This document shows, one piece after another, positions 29,815 through 38,020 of a DNA stretch of 64,000 nt; position 1 is the stretch's first letter, and each line of letters starts with the position of its first letter. Position numbers and translations under genes: made by a program. The stretch is from an uncultured Roseovarius sp. (GTDB taxonomy: Bacteria; Pseudomonadota; Alphaproteobacteria; Rhodobacterales; Rhodobacteraceae), in contig OX638333.1 in NCBI GenBank assembly GCA_951812895.1, positions 3,514,001 to 3,578,000 of the forward strand. The letters are read 5' to 3'. A model generated the notes under the pieces. The model was not told the DNA's origin and did no database searches. It saw nothing but the letters and a program-made list of their open reading frames with translations.

Positions 29815-30687
29815 TCAGGTCCGACCGCGTTTTTCGAAACGTGGCAGCATGGCACTGAAATCCTGTCCGGTGCCACCTTCCTGTTCTACGAATTGCTCGT
29901 AGAGCGCTGTCGCAGCCTGCCCAATGGGAGTGTCCGCATCGGCGGCTGCCGCGGCTTGTTGTGCAAGGCGCAGGTCTTTGAGCATAAGATCAGCCGCGAA
30001 GCCCGGTTGATATCCGTTGTCAGCCGGTGATTGGGGGCCCACACCGGGGGCCGGGCAATAGGCGTTCATGGTCCAGCTGTAACCGGACGATGTTGACACG
30101 ACATCAAACATGGCCTGCCGGTCGAGGCCTAGCTTGTCGGCAAGTGCAAAGGCTTCGCAGGTGACAATCATTGTAGCGCCCAGGATCATGTTGTTACAGA
30201 TTTTTGCCGCCTGACCATTGCCGGATGGGCCACAGTGTACGGCCTTTTGTCCCATAATATCAAACAGCTCTTTAGCAATATTAAAGCCGTTTTGATCACC
30301 TCCGACCATAAAAGTCAGTGTGCCGGAAGTGGCCCCTCCAACACCACCCGAAACCGGAGCGTCCAGCGCCATTAGGACAGCTGCTTTTGCATCGTCTGCC
30401 ACAGCTCTGGCGGATTCCACATCGACGGTCGAGCAATCGAGAAAGACAGAACCTTCTGACATCGCCGGGATGATTTCCTTGGCGACCGCGCGCAGTATCT
30501 GACCGTTGGGCAGCATGGTGATCACCACATCGGCGCCTTTTGCCGCGTCTGCACCAGAATTGGCCAAGGTGACACCTTCGATCGTAACATCAGCCATGTC
30601 AAAGCCGGTGACGTCATGCCCTGCTTCGGCGAGGTTGGCCGCCATGGGCCCGCCCATGTTGCCCAATCCGATAAATCCGATTTTCAT
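29815..30687 (-). CDS. mmsB: 3-hydroxyisobutyrate dehydrogenase
   Basis: A 290-residue beta-hydroxyacid dehydrogenase that oxidises 3-hydroxyisobutyrate to methylmalonate semialdehyde with NAD. It shows the N-terminal GFIGLGNMGGPMA motif, DAPVSGGVGGA at the substrate site, and GNGQAAKICNNM with the catalytic lysine. The ATG at 30687 fits the family start; the frame extends upstream without similarity. It is the last gene of a valine-degradation cluster, 4 bp after the hydrolase stop, and converges on uvrA. Confidence 0.95.
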   Translation of the reverse strand: MKIGFIGLGNMGGPMAANLAEAGHDVTGFDMADVTIEGVTLANSGADAAKGADVVITMLPNGQILRAVAKEIIPAMSEGSVFLDCSTVDVESARAVADDAKAAVLMALDAPVSGGVGGATSGTLTFMVGGDQNGFNIAKELFDIMGQKAVHCGPSGNGQAAKICNNMILGATMIVTCEAFALADKLGLDRQAMFDVVSTSSGYSWTMNAYCPAPGVGPQSPADNGYQPGFAADLMLKDLRLAQQAAAAADADTPIGQAATALYEQFVEQEGGTGQDFSAMLPRFEKRGRT

Positions 30688-30691
30688 GGCG

Positions 30692-31735
30692 TCATCCTTT
30701 GTTGTCGAATGTGAGGGTCTCGGGGCCAAGTGGCATAAGCATTTGTGTCGCTGCCAACGCCGGGGGCTTGTCCAGATTGTGTAACCATAGCGGGTTACGA
30801 TCTTTGTCAATCACCGCGGCACGGATGCCTTCGAGAAAGTCGCCATGTTCCATGGCACGGTGGGTAAACCGGTATTCCAGCTCCAGTGCCTTGCGGATAT
30901 CCGCAGAAGGGCCGCGCATTCGGTGGATCACTTCAACGGCGCAGGCCATGGCAAGGGGAGAGTTGCGGGACAGTTTCTTTAGCGCGTCTGCGGCAAAGTC
31001 GCTGTCGGTTGTCCGCAGGGCGTTAATGATATCCTGTAAGCCTTCGCCGCCAAAGTTCGCGTTTATTTCCGGTAGCAGGGCCCTCAACTGGCCGGGTGAA
31101 GGTGCCTCTGACAAGCTGTTGATTTCAGATGGGTCGCCGGTTTCACAGAGGGAATTAATTAAATTTTCCCACTTTAATTGCGGAATATAGTGATTTGCAA
31201 AGCCAGTATAAATTGCGTCTTCAGACCCCAGACGGGCGGTCGTTGTGCCGAGATATTCTCCGATCCTGCCCGGTGCCTGCGCAAGGAGCATAGAGCCCCC
31301 GACATCCGGAACCAGTCCGATGCCGCATTCAGGCATAGCTATCTGAGAGCTTTCACAGACAATTCTGTGCGATCCATGACATGAAATGCCGACACCGCCA
31401 CCCATGGTAAAGCCTTGCATGAAGGCAATATAGGGTTTGGGGTACTCGGAAATTTTGGCGTTTAGCCGATATTCATCTCGCCAAAACCGCTGGCCATAGG
31501 CGTAATCCTTGGCCATGCCGGTCTGATAGATTTGCTGAATATCGCCACCAGCGCAGAATGCCTTGTCCCCTTCGGCGTCGATGATGACAAGAGCGACGTC
31601 GTCGTTATCACGCCAGTCATCAATGGCGTTCTCGATGGCCAGACACATTTCATATGTCATCGCGTTAAGCGCTTTGGGACGGGTCAGGGTAATGCGACCA
31701 GCGCAGCCTTGGGTGCGGATATGAATGTCAATCAT
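30692..31735 (-). CDS. 3-hydroxyisobutyryl-CoA hydrolase (enoyl-CoA hydratase family)
   Basis: A 347-residue crotonase-fold enzyme. The oxyanion-hole segments are visible as KAFCAGGDIQQIY and GFTMGGGVGISCHGSHRI, followed by PECGIGLVPDVGGS, the longer C-terminal half and pattern of 3-hydroxyisobutyryl-CoA hydrolases (ECH_2) rather than of ordinary hydratases. Position between the acyl-CoA dehydrogenase and mmsB fits valine degradation exactly. ATG 31735 overlaps the upstream stop (TGATG); a GTG one codon earlier is also possible. Confidence 0.9.
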   Translation of the reverse strand: MIDIHIRTQGCAGRITLTRPKALNAMTYEMCLAIENAIDDWRDNDDVALVIIDAEGDKAFCAGGDIQQIYQTGMAKDYAYGQRFWRDEYRLNAKISEYPKPYIAFMQGFTMGGGVGISCHGSHRIVCESSQIAMPECGIGLVPDVGGSMLLAQAPGRIGEYLGTTTARLGSEDAIYTGFANHYIPQLKWENLINSLCETGDPSEINSLSEAPSPGQLRALLPEINANFGGEGLQDIINALRTTDSDFAADALKKLSRNSPLAMACAVEVIHRMRGPSADIRKALELEYRFTHRAMEHGDFLEGIRAAVIDKDRNPLWLHNLDKPPALAATQMLMPLGPETLTFDNKG

Positions 31736-32874
31736 CACTCTGCCAAAAGATGCCGCGCCACGATCATGCGCATGATTTCATTGGTGCCTTCAAGGATTTC
31801 GTGCACGCGCAGATCGCGCACCAGCTTTTCAATTCCGTAATCCGCCAGATACCCATAGCCGCCGTGCAGTTGCAGGCATTGATTGACAATGCGGCTGCCG
31901 GCCTCGGTCACGAACTTCTTGGCCATCGCACAATGTTTGTTGGCGTCGGGCATGCCATTGTCCAGTTTCCAGGCGGCCTGATGCAGGAAAACCCTTGCGG
32001 CCTGAATCTCTATTTCCATGTCGGCCAACCGAAACTGCAAGGCCTGAAACTGGTCGATCGTTTTGCCAAAGGCTTTTCGCTCTGCCATATAGGTTCGGGT
32101 CAGGTTCATCGCTTGTTGTGCCGCGCCAAGAGAGCAAGCGGAAATGTTCAAACGACCACCATCCAGCCCGGCCATCGCATAGGTAAAACCTTTGCCTTCT
32201 TCACCGACAAGGTTTTCGGCAGGAATGTTGCAGGTGTCGAATTGAACCTGCCGCGTGGGTTGGGAACGCCAGCCCATTTTGTTCTCTAACCCCCCGAAAC
32301 TAAGGCCCGGAGTGCCGTCTTCGACAAATACGGTTGATACGCCTTTGGGCCCGTCTTCGCCCGTGCGAACCATGACAAGATAGGAATCCGAGTAGCCGCC
32401 CCCGGAGATGAAAGCTTTTGTCCCGGACAGGGTATAGCCTTCGTTTGTCCGTTCGGCACCGGTGCGCAAGGCGGCAGCATCTGACCCTGATCCCGGTTCT
32501 GTTAGGCAATAAGAAACGACGTTCTGCATTGACAGGATGTCAGGCAATAGCCGTGCCTTCATTGTATCAGAGCCGTAGGTTTCAATCATCTTGGCGCACA
32601 TGTTGTGAATCGACAAGAAGGCCGCAACAGAGGGGCAGGCCATCGAAAGTGCCTCGAATACCAGAGTGGCATCAAGGCGCGTCAATCCGGACCCTCCGGC
32701 ATCTTCGCTGACATAAAGCCCGCCAAAGCCCAACTCGGCAATTTGGGGCCATAGGTCTTTGGGGATAGTCCCTGCACGTTCCCATTCCTGAGCGTGCGGC
32801 GCGATATTGTCCTGGCCAAAGGCATGGGCCATATCGAAAATCGCTGTTTGTTCTTCGCTAAGGGCGAAATCCAT
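31735..32874 (-). CDS. Acyl-CoA dehydrogenase, probable isobutyryl-CoA dehydrogenase
   Basis: A 379-residue FAD enzyme with the family signatures CLTEPGSGSDAA, the AGSRIVNQCLQLHGGYGYL flavin region and the catalytic-glutamate segment HEILEGTNEIM near the C-terminus. The substrate is inferred from context: downstream genes convert 3-hydroxyisobutyryl-CoA onwards, so this enzyme most likely makes methacrylyl-CoA from isobutyryl-CoA. The hydratase and methylmalonate-semialdehyde dehydrogenase steps are not in the cluster. It is the first gene of the three. Confidence 0.92.
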   Translation of the reverse strand: MDFALSEEQTAIFDMAHAFGQDNIAPHAQEWERAGTIPKDLWPQIAELGFGGLYVSEDAGGSGLTRLDATLVFEALSMACPSVAAFLSIHNMCAKMIETYGSDTMKARLLPDILSMQNVVSYCLTEPGSGSDAAALRTGAERTNEGYTLSGTKAFISGGGYSDSYLVMVRTGEDGPKGVSTVFVEDGTPGLSFGGLENKMGWRSQPTRQVQFDTCNIPAENLVGEEGKGFTYAMAGLDGGRLNISACSLGAAQQAMNLTRTYMAERKAFGKTIDQFQALQFRLADMEIEIQAARVFLHQAAWKLDNGMPDANKHCAMAKKFVTEAGSRIVNQCLQLHGGYGYLADYGIEKLVRDLRVHEILEGTNEIMRMIVARHLLAE

Positions 32875-32967
32875 ACGCGCACTCCTGACTCCGGCGAATT
32901 GAACGCGTGTTTAATTTCCAATTCTTGCAGAAGTTTTGCAAGCAGGTTTCAGGTTGGCAATTTTGTT

Positions 32968-33183
32968 TTAGCTTTCCCGCCCATGTGCGACGAGGCGGGC
33001 ATGAAGTGATTCAGCCTCTGCGGCACCAGTCTCCAGTGCAAAAATATAGGCATAGGTGAGGAAGAAACAGGTGGCGTCCAGATCGTTGGCGATGTCTGCC
33101 GCCTCGGTATACAACGTGATCAACGCCAGCCTGTCATTCCTGTCATGCGCGGATAATATCCGTGCATCGAGGTCATCGCTCAT
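32968..33183 (-). CDS. Small conserved-looking protein coupled to the Rieske gene
   Basis: A 71-residue soluble protein starting MSDDLDARILSAHDRND, mostly helical, acidic, with no recognised motif and one cysteine. The ATG overlaps the stop of the Rieske oxygenase gene (ATGA), which supports real, coupled translation. Function unknown; an accessory role for the oxygenase is only a guess. Confidence 0.7.
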   Translation of the reverse strand: MSDDLDARILSAHDRNDRLALITLYTEAADIANDLDATCFFLTYAYIFALETGAAEAESLHARLVAHGRES

Positions 33184-34334
33184 TCTGCCGCTCGGGCCTG
33201 TTCCCGGTGGCTGATAATTTTGCCGGCAACCCAGTCGTGAAAACAATGGGTAGGGCTGTCCATAACAGGTGAGAAGCGCCCGCCATCAAAGTTCACAGCA
33301 TGGCGGCCCTTTTGCATGCCTTCGACAACGAAAACATCCTCTTCGAACACTTCTTTCCAAGTCTCTGAATTGAGTTTGCGAAGGCCATCCGGGGTTTCCG
33401 GGGTAGAATAGTACAGATGGATGTGTTCCAGCGTTTGTTGCGTGCTTTTTGCTTCAAGGATGATGGCAAAGGCATGGTCGCGCTGCGCCCCAAGCAGAAC
33501 GTTGGGGTAGACGGCGATATACTCTGCCTGTTCGTCCCATTTTTTACCGACGCCTTCGAAATCAGGGAATTTTGCACCCGTGTCATCGGTCAGTTGGCGA
33601 TAAACCAGTGTGCCCTGGCCGGAAAACCGGCCGGGTTCTTCGATATGATAGTGGTCTTCGAGCCGCGAATAGCTGTTCAGACCGGGATGAATCCAGGGCA
33701 GGTGATAGCTTTCACAATAGTTTTCGACCGCAAGTTTCCAGTTGGTTTCGACATCAAGCTGGAATTTGCTGTCTTCTCCGCCATGGTAAAGCGGCTTTTC
33801 AAAATCTTGCCAGCGTTGGAGCAGGTCGGCATGCACTACCTCAAAATCAGGCGCGTCGCCAGAGACGTTAATGAAAACAACGTCGCGCCAGATATGACTA
33901 CGTACTTCCAACAGGCCCAGATCATCGCGTTTGATCGCATCATGGGTGTTATGACCGGGACCACCTACATGGGGTGTGCTGACCAGTTTGCCTTTGGTTG
34001 AATAGCACCACGAATGATAGGGGCATCGAATTGCGCCTTCTATTTTGCGTGGCTCTTCGACCAAGATCATACCGCGGTGGCGGCAAATGTTTTGAAAGAC
34101 ACGAACGTCGCCGTCTTTGTCGCGGATAAGAACAAGCGGCATGCCCAGGAAATCCATTGGCACAGCATCGCCCGGTTCAGGAACATCGGCGGCCACTGCC
34201 AATCCGGCCCATTGCGAAAACAGCAATGCATGCTTTTCTTCGGCAAAAACATCGGGATCAATGTAATGAGCGTTTGGCAGGCCGTTCGCCTTGTCAACCG
34301 TGGCGCGGACGTTGCTGAGATCGGTCAAGGTCAT
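33180..34334 (-). CDS. Rieske non-heme iron oxygenase, alpha subunit
   Basis: A 384-residue ring-hydroxylating-oxygenase-type protein. The Rieske 2Fe-2S ligands are Cys84/His86 (CRHRG) and Cys104/His107 (CPYHSW); the mononuclear iron ligands are His211 and His216 in ENYCESYHLPWIHPG. No reductase or ferredoxin gene is adjacent. The family includes carnitine, glycine-betaine and choline-type monooxygenases as well as aromatic dioxygenases; the substrate is not readable here. The 206 bp upstream separate it from ilvN on the same strand. Confidence 0.9.
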   Translation of the reverse strand: MTLTDLSNVRATVDKANGLPNAHYIDPDVFAEEKHALLFSQWAGLAVAADVPEPGDAVPMDFLGMPLVLIRDKDGDVRVFQNICRHRGMILVEEPRKIEGAIRCPYHSWCYSTKGKLVSTPHVGGPGHNTHDAIKRDDLGLLEVRSHIWRDVVFINVSGDAPDFEVVHADLLQRWQDFEKPLYHGGEDSKFQLDVETNWKLAVENYCESYHLPWIHPGLNSYSRLEDHYHIEEPGRFSGQGTLVYRQLTDDTGAKFPDFEGVGKKWDEQAEYIAVYPNVLLGAQRDHAFAIILEAKSTQQTLEHIHLYYSTPETPDGLRKLNSETWKEVFEEDVFVVEGMQKGRHAVNFDGGRFSPVMDSPTHCFHDWVAGKIISHREQARAAE

Positions 34335-34540
34335 GATATTCTCCTAATCGGGCGTGGGGCAGAGAAACCATTTTTGAGGATTGGCTTGCCGTCAGTCAGC
34401 GACATCGTTTTTCCAATGGCGACGGAAAACGCGACTGTTAACTCTAACCTGAACTGGGCAGTTGAGAACAACGAACAGCATAGAGTCGGCCGGGCAGGAT
34501 ACGGCGATGGGGACCCGCTCAGCCGAAACTGTTGCCTGTG

Positions 34541-35101
34541 TCAGACCCCACGCAAAAGGGCCGCGACTCCGGTGCGGGCGATCTCTGTCAAACCCAAGGG
34601 GCGCATCAGATCAGCGAATGCATCAATCTTGTCCGGGGGGCCGGTCAGTTCAAAAACGAAACTGTTTAGAGTGCTGTCAACGGCGTTCGCGCGGAAAATA
34701 TCGGCAAGGCGCAGCGCCTCGACACGTTTTTCGCCTTCTCCCTCGACTTTAAACAGAGCTAGCTCTCGTTCAACGGCAGGGCCTTCGACCGTCAGATCAT
34801 GAACGTCGTGAACGATAACTATCCGCCCCAGCTGTGCTTTGATTTGTTCGATCACCTGTGGCGTGCCTTTGGTAACAATGGTGATCCGGCTGGTGTGGCC
34901 CGTGTGGTCCACCTCTGCAACGGTCAGGCTGTCGATGTTGTAACCGCGTCCTGAGAACAGGCCGATCACCCGGGCCAGGGCACCGGGCTCGTTGTCCACA
35001 ACAACAGCGAGTGTGTGCGACTCGACCACATCCGAAAATGTAGGGCGAAGGTTATAGGCGGAATGTTTGTTGGAGCCTTTTTTAATCTTAAGCGCGGACA
35101 T
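34541..35101 (-). CDS. ilvN: Acetolactate synthase regulatory (small) subunit
   Basis: A 186-residue protein with an N-terminal ACT domain (HTLAVVVDNEPGALARVIGLFSGRGYNIDSL) that binds valine, and the C-terminal ALS_ss domain ending in LLRG. It binds IlvB and gives feedback inhibition in valine/leucine/isoleucine synthesis. ATG 35101 is preferred because aaagga lies just upstream; ATG 35116 is an alternative. A membrane-protein gene on the opposite strand sits between it and ilvB, so the two subunits are not simply co-transcribed. Confidence 0.95.
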   Translation of the reverse strand: MSALKIKKGSNKHSAYNLRPTFSDVVESHTLAVVVDNEPGALARVIGLFSGRGYNIDSLTVAEVDHTGHTSRITIVTKGTPQVIEQIKAQLGRIVIVHDVHDLTVEGPAVERELALFKVEGEGEKRVEALRLADIFRANAVDSTLNSFVFELTGPPDKIDAFADLMRPLGLTEIARTGVAALLRGV

Positions 35102-35318
35102 CCGTTTTCCTTTCATCGAGCCGGGTGAAGTCGCTGTAACATTTGTTCGGTATCCGGGCCAGCAATGCGACGAAGATTGTTACAGTATTAGAGTTTTCCT
35201 TGCAAATTTCCCCACTCAATGATCGCGAACGATCACGGGTGCGTTTGCCGGATTGTAGCGGGGCAATGGATACACGATCTGATAGTTGATCAAGTTTTTC
35301 AAAACCGGAGTGAATCTC

Positions 35319-35831
35319 ATGGCTGATATTGCTAATTTTGGTGGGCAAGCTGTTTACGGGCAGGCGGATAAGATGAAATCTGCCCTTTTGGCGTTTTTTA
35401 CCGCAGGGGCGGCTGCGTTCCTTGCCTTCGACTTTTTCGGGCAGGTTCTTTCGCCGATGCTTGGCTATGCAAAACTGGCTCCTGTTGGGCTGGCCAACAG
35501 CACAATCAAGGCCGTTTTTGGTGCGGGGTACCGCCCGGGTGCTGAAGCGTTGCATTTTATGGCCGGATTGCTGGCCTATCCGTTGGGATGGCTGTTGATT
35601 GCCGAGCCGCTGCGCCGTCGGGTACTGCCCGCGTTCCCATGGTTGGTGTCCGCAATCATCTACGGGGTCATCCTGTGGGTATTTGCCCTGTATGTGATGG
35701 CCCATCTGGTCGCAGGAATGAAGCCATTCCTGGGTTGGGGCGGGATCACTTGGGTGGCGCTGTGGGGTCATGTTATCTATGCGGTTGTGTTTGCGGCGGT
35801 TTGGCGACTGCGTAGTGAAAAGAACACCTGA
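35319..35831 (+). CDS. Integral membrane protein of unknown function
   Basis: A 170-residue protein with about four hydrophobic spans (around residues 20-42, 75-98, 105-130 and 140-160), starting at ATG 35319 behind an accggag ribosome site. It lies on the plus strand between ilvN and ilvB, both on the minus strand, and ends in a strong terminator. No family is recognised with confidence. Confidence 0.75.
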   Translation: MADIANFGGQAVYGQADKMKSALLAFFTAGAAAFLAFDFFGQVLSPMLGYAKLAPVGLANSTIKAVFGAGYRPGAEALHFMAGLLAYPLGWLLIAEPLRRRVLPAFPWLVSAIIYGVILWVFALYVMAHLVAGMKPFLGWGGITWVALWGHVIYAVVFAAVWRLRSEKNT

Positions 35832-35854
35832 CAATAAGGTCTGTTTGCTGCTTT

Positions 35855-35888
35855 GACGCGCCCCAATGCCGGGCGCGTCATTTTTTTT
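35855..35888 (+). terminator. Rho-independent terminator
   Basis: Perfect 9-bp stem gacgcgccc (35855-35863) and gggcgcgtc (35871-35879), then eight T (35881-35888). It ends the plus-strand membrane-protein gene and lies 12 bp beyond the ilvB stop on the other strand. Confidence 0.92.
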
Positions 35889-35900
35889 GAGCGTTGAAAG

Positions 35901-37655
35901 TCAGACCAATACAGCGCCTTTTGAGCCAATCGCATCCGAAGTGGACGCTTCACCCAACAGCATCTTGTTATGGGGCTCGCCTGACGGGATCATCGGGAAA
36001 CAGTTTTCATGCTTCTCGACAAGACAATCGAACAGGACGGGACCGTCGTGATTGATCATATCCATAATCGCATCATCCAGATCCGCGGGGTCCGAACAAA
36101 GGATACCCTTTGCGCCGAAGGCTTCGGCCAGCTTTACAAAATCCGGTAGCGCCTCTGACCAGCTATGAGAATAACGCTCTCCATGCAAAAGCTCTTGCCA
36201 CTGGCGAACCATGCCGAGGCGCTCGTTGTTCAAGATGAACTGCTTCACTGGCAGGCGATACTGAGCGGCGGTGCCCAGCTCCTGCATATTCATCAGCCAC
36301 GAGGCTTCACCTGCGACGTTCACAACCAGTGCTTCTGGATGGGCAATCTGGACCCCGATGGAAGCAGGAAAGCCATACCCCATTGTACCCAGTCCACCCG
36401 ACGTCATCCAGCGGTGTGGGTCATTAAAGCCCAGATACTGCGCCGCCCACATCTGGTGTTGGCCCACTTCGGTACAAATATAGCGATCGTGCTCTTTGGT
36501 CAGCGCTTCAAGACGAGCCAATGCGTGTTGCGGGCGGATGGTTTTGCCGCTTTGTTCGAACGACAGACAATCAATTGTCTTCCAGCCTTCAATCTTCGCC
36601 CACCACTTTTGCAAGCCTTCACGATTGATCTTGCGCCCGCGTGATTTCCATACTTTGAGGATATCTTCCAGGACGTGAGCAACATCACCTACGATCGGGA
36701 TATCGGTTTTGATCACTTTGTTGATCGAAGAAGGATCGATATCGACATGTGCTTTGGTTGAATGTGGACTGAACGCATCAACACGGCCGGTAATACGGTC
36801 ATCAAACCGCGCACCGATGTTGATCATCAAGTCACAATCATGCATCGCCATATTGGCCTCGTAAAGGCCGTGCATGCCCAGCATGCCAATCCATCTGTCA
36901 CCATTGGCCGGATAGGCGCCCAAACCCATTAGTGTGGAGGTGATTGGCGCGCCGGTGGCCTCTACCAGCTCTCGCAAAAGCTGGCTTGCCGCGGCGCCTG
37001 AATTGATTACGCCACCACCTGTGTAAAACAATGGTCGTTCAGCTTTTTCCAGAGCTTCGACCAGTTCTGTGATCGCCTCCATATCGCCTTTGACCTGTGG
37101 CTGATAATGCGAAACACGTGCTTTGGCCGGTGGTGTGTAATGTGCACTGGCGAACTGAACATCCTTGGGAATGTCAACAAGAACGGGGCCGGGACGGCCA
37201 GTAGTGGCCACATGAAAGGCTTGGTGAATAACATCCGACAGATCGCCGGTGTCGCTCACCAGCCAGTTATGTTTGGTGCAGGGGCGGGTGATACCTACGG
37301 TGTCGGCTTCCTGAAAGGCGTCATTTCCGATCATGAATGTCGGGACCTGACCTGTCAGGACAACAATTGGGATCGAATCCATCAACGCATCTGTGATGCC
37401 GGTAACCGCGTTGGTGGCGCCCGGGCCGGATGTTACCAGAACAACGCCGGGTTTGCCTGTGGAGCGTGCGTAGCCTTCGGCTGCATGAACCGCACCCTGT
37501 TCATGGCGTACGAGGATGTGGCGGATATCATTTTGCTGAAAGATTTCATCGTAAATCGGTAGCACAGCACCGCCAGGGTATCCGAATACGACGTCCACGC
37601 CCTGATCCTTGAGGGCCTGAACTACCATTTTCGCTCCTGTCATCTGACGTGTCAT
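35901..37655 (-). CDS. ilvB: Acetolactate synthase catalytic (large) subunit
   Basis: A 584-residue thiamine-diphosphate enzyme that makes acetolactate or acetohydroxybutyrate, the first common step of branched-chain amino acid synthesis. Seen are the N-terminal FGYPGGAVLPIYD, the catalytic glutamate in RHEQGAVHAAEGYA, the FAD region around GLGAYPANG, and LNNERLGMVRQW. The usual GDG/GDAS metal motif reads AGEASWLMN, a Glu in place of the Mg-binding Asp. Expression is very likely set by the attenuator at 37694-37792. Confidence 0.96.
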   Translation of the reverse strand: MTRQMTGAKMVVQALKDQGVDVVFGYPGGAVLPIYDEIFQQNDIRHILVRHEQGAVHAAEGYARSTGKPGVVLVTSGPGATNAVTGITDALMDSIPIVVLTGQVPTFMIGNDAFQEADTVGITRPCTKHNWLVSDTGDLSDVIHQAFHVATTGRPGPVLVDIPKDVQFASAHYTPPAKARVSHYQPQVKGDMEAITELVEALEKAERPLFYTGGGVINSGAAASQLLRELVEATGAPITSTLMGLGAYPANGDRWIGMLGMHGLYEANMAMHDCDLMINIGARFDDRITGRVDAFSPHSTKAHVDIDPSSINKVIKTDIPIVGDVAHVLEDILKVWKSRGRKINREGLQKWWAKIEGWKTIDCLSFEQSGKTIRPQHALARLEALTKEHDRYICTEVGQHQMWAAQYLGFNDPHRWMTSGGLGTMGYGFPASIGVQIAHPEALVVNVAGEASWLMNMQELGTAAQYRLPVKQFILNNERLGMVRQWQELLHGERYSHSWSEALPDFVKLAEAFGAKGILCSDPADLDDAIMDMINHDGPVLFDCLVEKHENCFPMIPSGEPHNKMLLGEASTSDAIGSKGAVLV

Positions 37656-37693
37656 ATCTTTGCTCCGTTTTCGACGTCGTTTACATTACACAT

Positions 37694-37719
37694 AAAAAAG
37701 CCCCCGAAGTTTCGGGGGC
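37694..37719 (-). terminator. ilvB attenuator terminator
   Basis: On the minus strand gcccccgaa (37719-37711), a 2-nt centre, and ttcgggggc (37708-37700) form a near-perfect stem followed by six T (complement of 37699-37694). It lies between the leader peptide gene and ilvB. Confidence 0.9.
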
Positions 37720-37761
37720 GCATGGGGTACCATCAGGGTGTCCGTTACCGGCCCATGCGCC
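37717..37761 (-). promoter_or_regulatory. ilvB antiterminator pairing
   Basis: The minus-strand segment ggcgcatggg at 37761-37752, inside the last leader codons, is exactly complementary to cccatgcgcc at 37726-37717. The second arm covers the first bases of the terminator's 5' arm, so the two structures exclude each other: a ribosome stalled early leaves the antiterminator free to form, one reaching the leader stop hides its first arm. Confidence 0.82.
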
Positions 37762-37792
37762 ATTTACCTACGATGACCACTAGCGTTTCCAC
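37745..37792 (-). CDS. ilvB leader peptide
   Basis: A 15-residue reading frame METLVVIVGKWRMGR starting at GTG 37792 and ending TAA. Five consecutive codons are Leu-Val-Val-Ile-Val, the amino acids made by the pathway. A strong aaaggag ribosome site (37807-37801) lies 8 nt upstream. Together with the promoter, antiterminator and terminator this is a classical translation-coupled attenuator that senses charged branched-chain tRNAs. Confidence 0.88.
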   Translation of the reverse strand: METLVVIVGKWRMGR

Positions 37793-37821
37793 GCGGGTGA
37801 CTCCTTTGCTGCGTTCGCGAA

Positions 37822-37850
37822 TTCTTATGGAGACAGACAAGGGGCGTCAA
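37822..37850 (-). promoter_or_regulatory. Sigma-70-type promoter of the ilvB leader
   Basis: On the minus strand TTGACG (37850-37845) and TAAGAA (37827-37822) are separated by 17 bp. Transcription would start a few bases before the leader ribosome site at 37807. Confidence 0.75.
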
Positions 37851-38020
37851 CAGCGTTTGCAGGAAAAAATGTCGCTGTGGCGCGGATTTTTTTGCATTTG
37901 TTGCGCGAAACTCGCGAAACCCACCTGTTAGTATCGATTTTAAGCGGTTTTTTCTGCGGATAGGCTAGTGTGTCGCATGATCCAGGCGAAGCATGCTGAG
38001 CCGTCATACCACCGGACCAA

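Noticed and set aside
35855-35888. Terminator for ilvB
   Set aside because: On the minus strand the stem is not followed by a T run, so it is assigned to the plus-strand membrane gene only.
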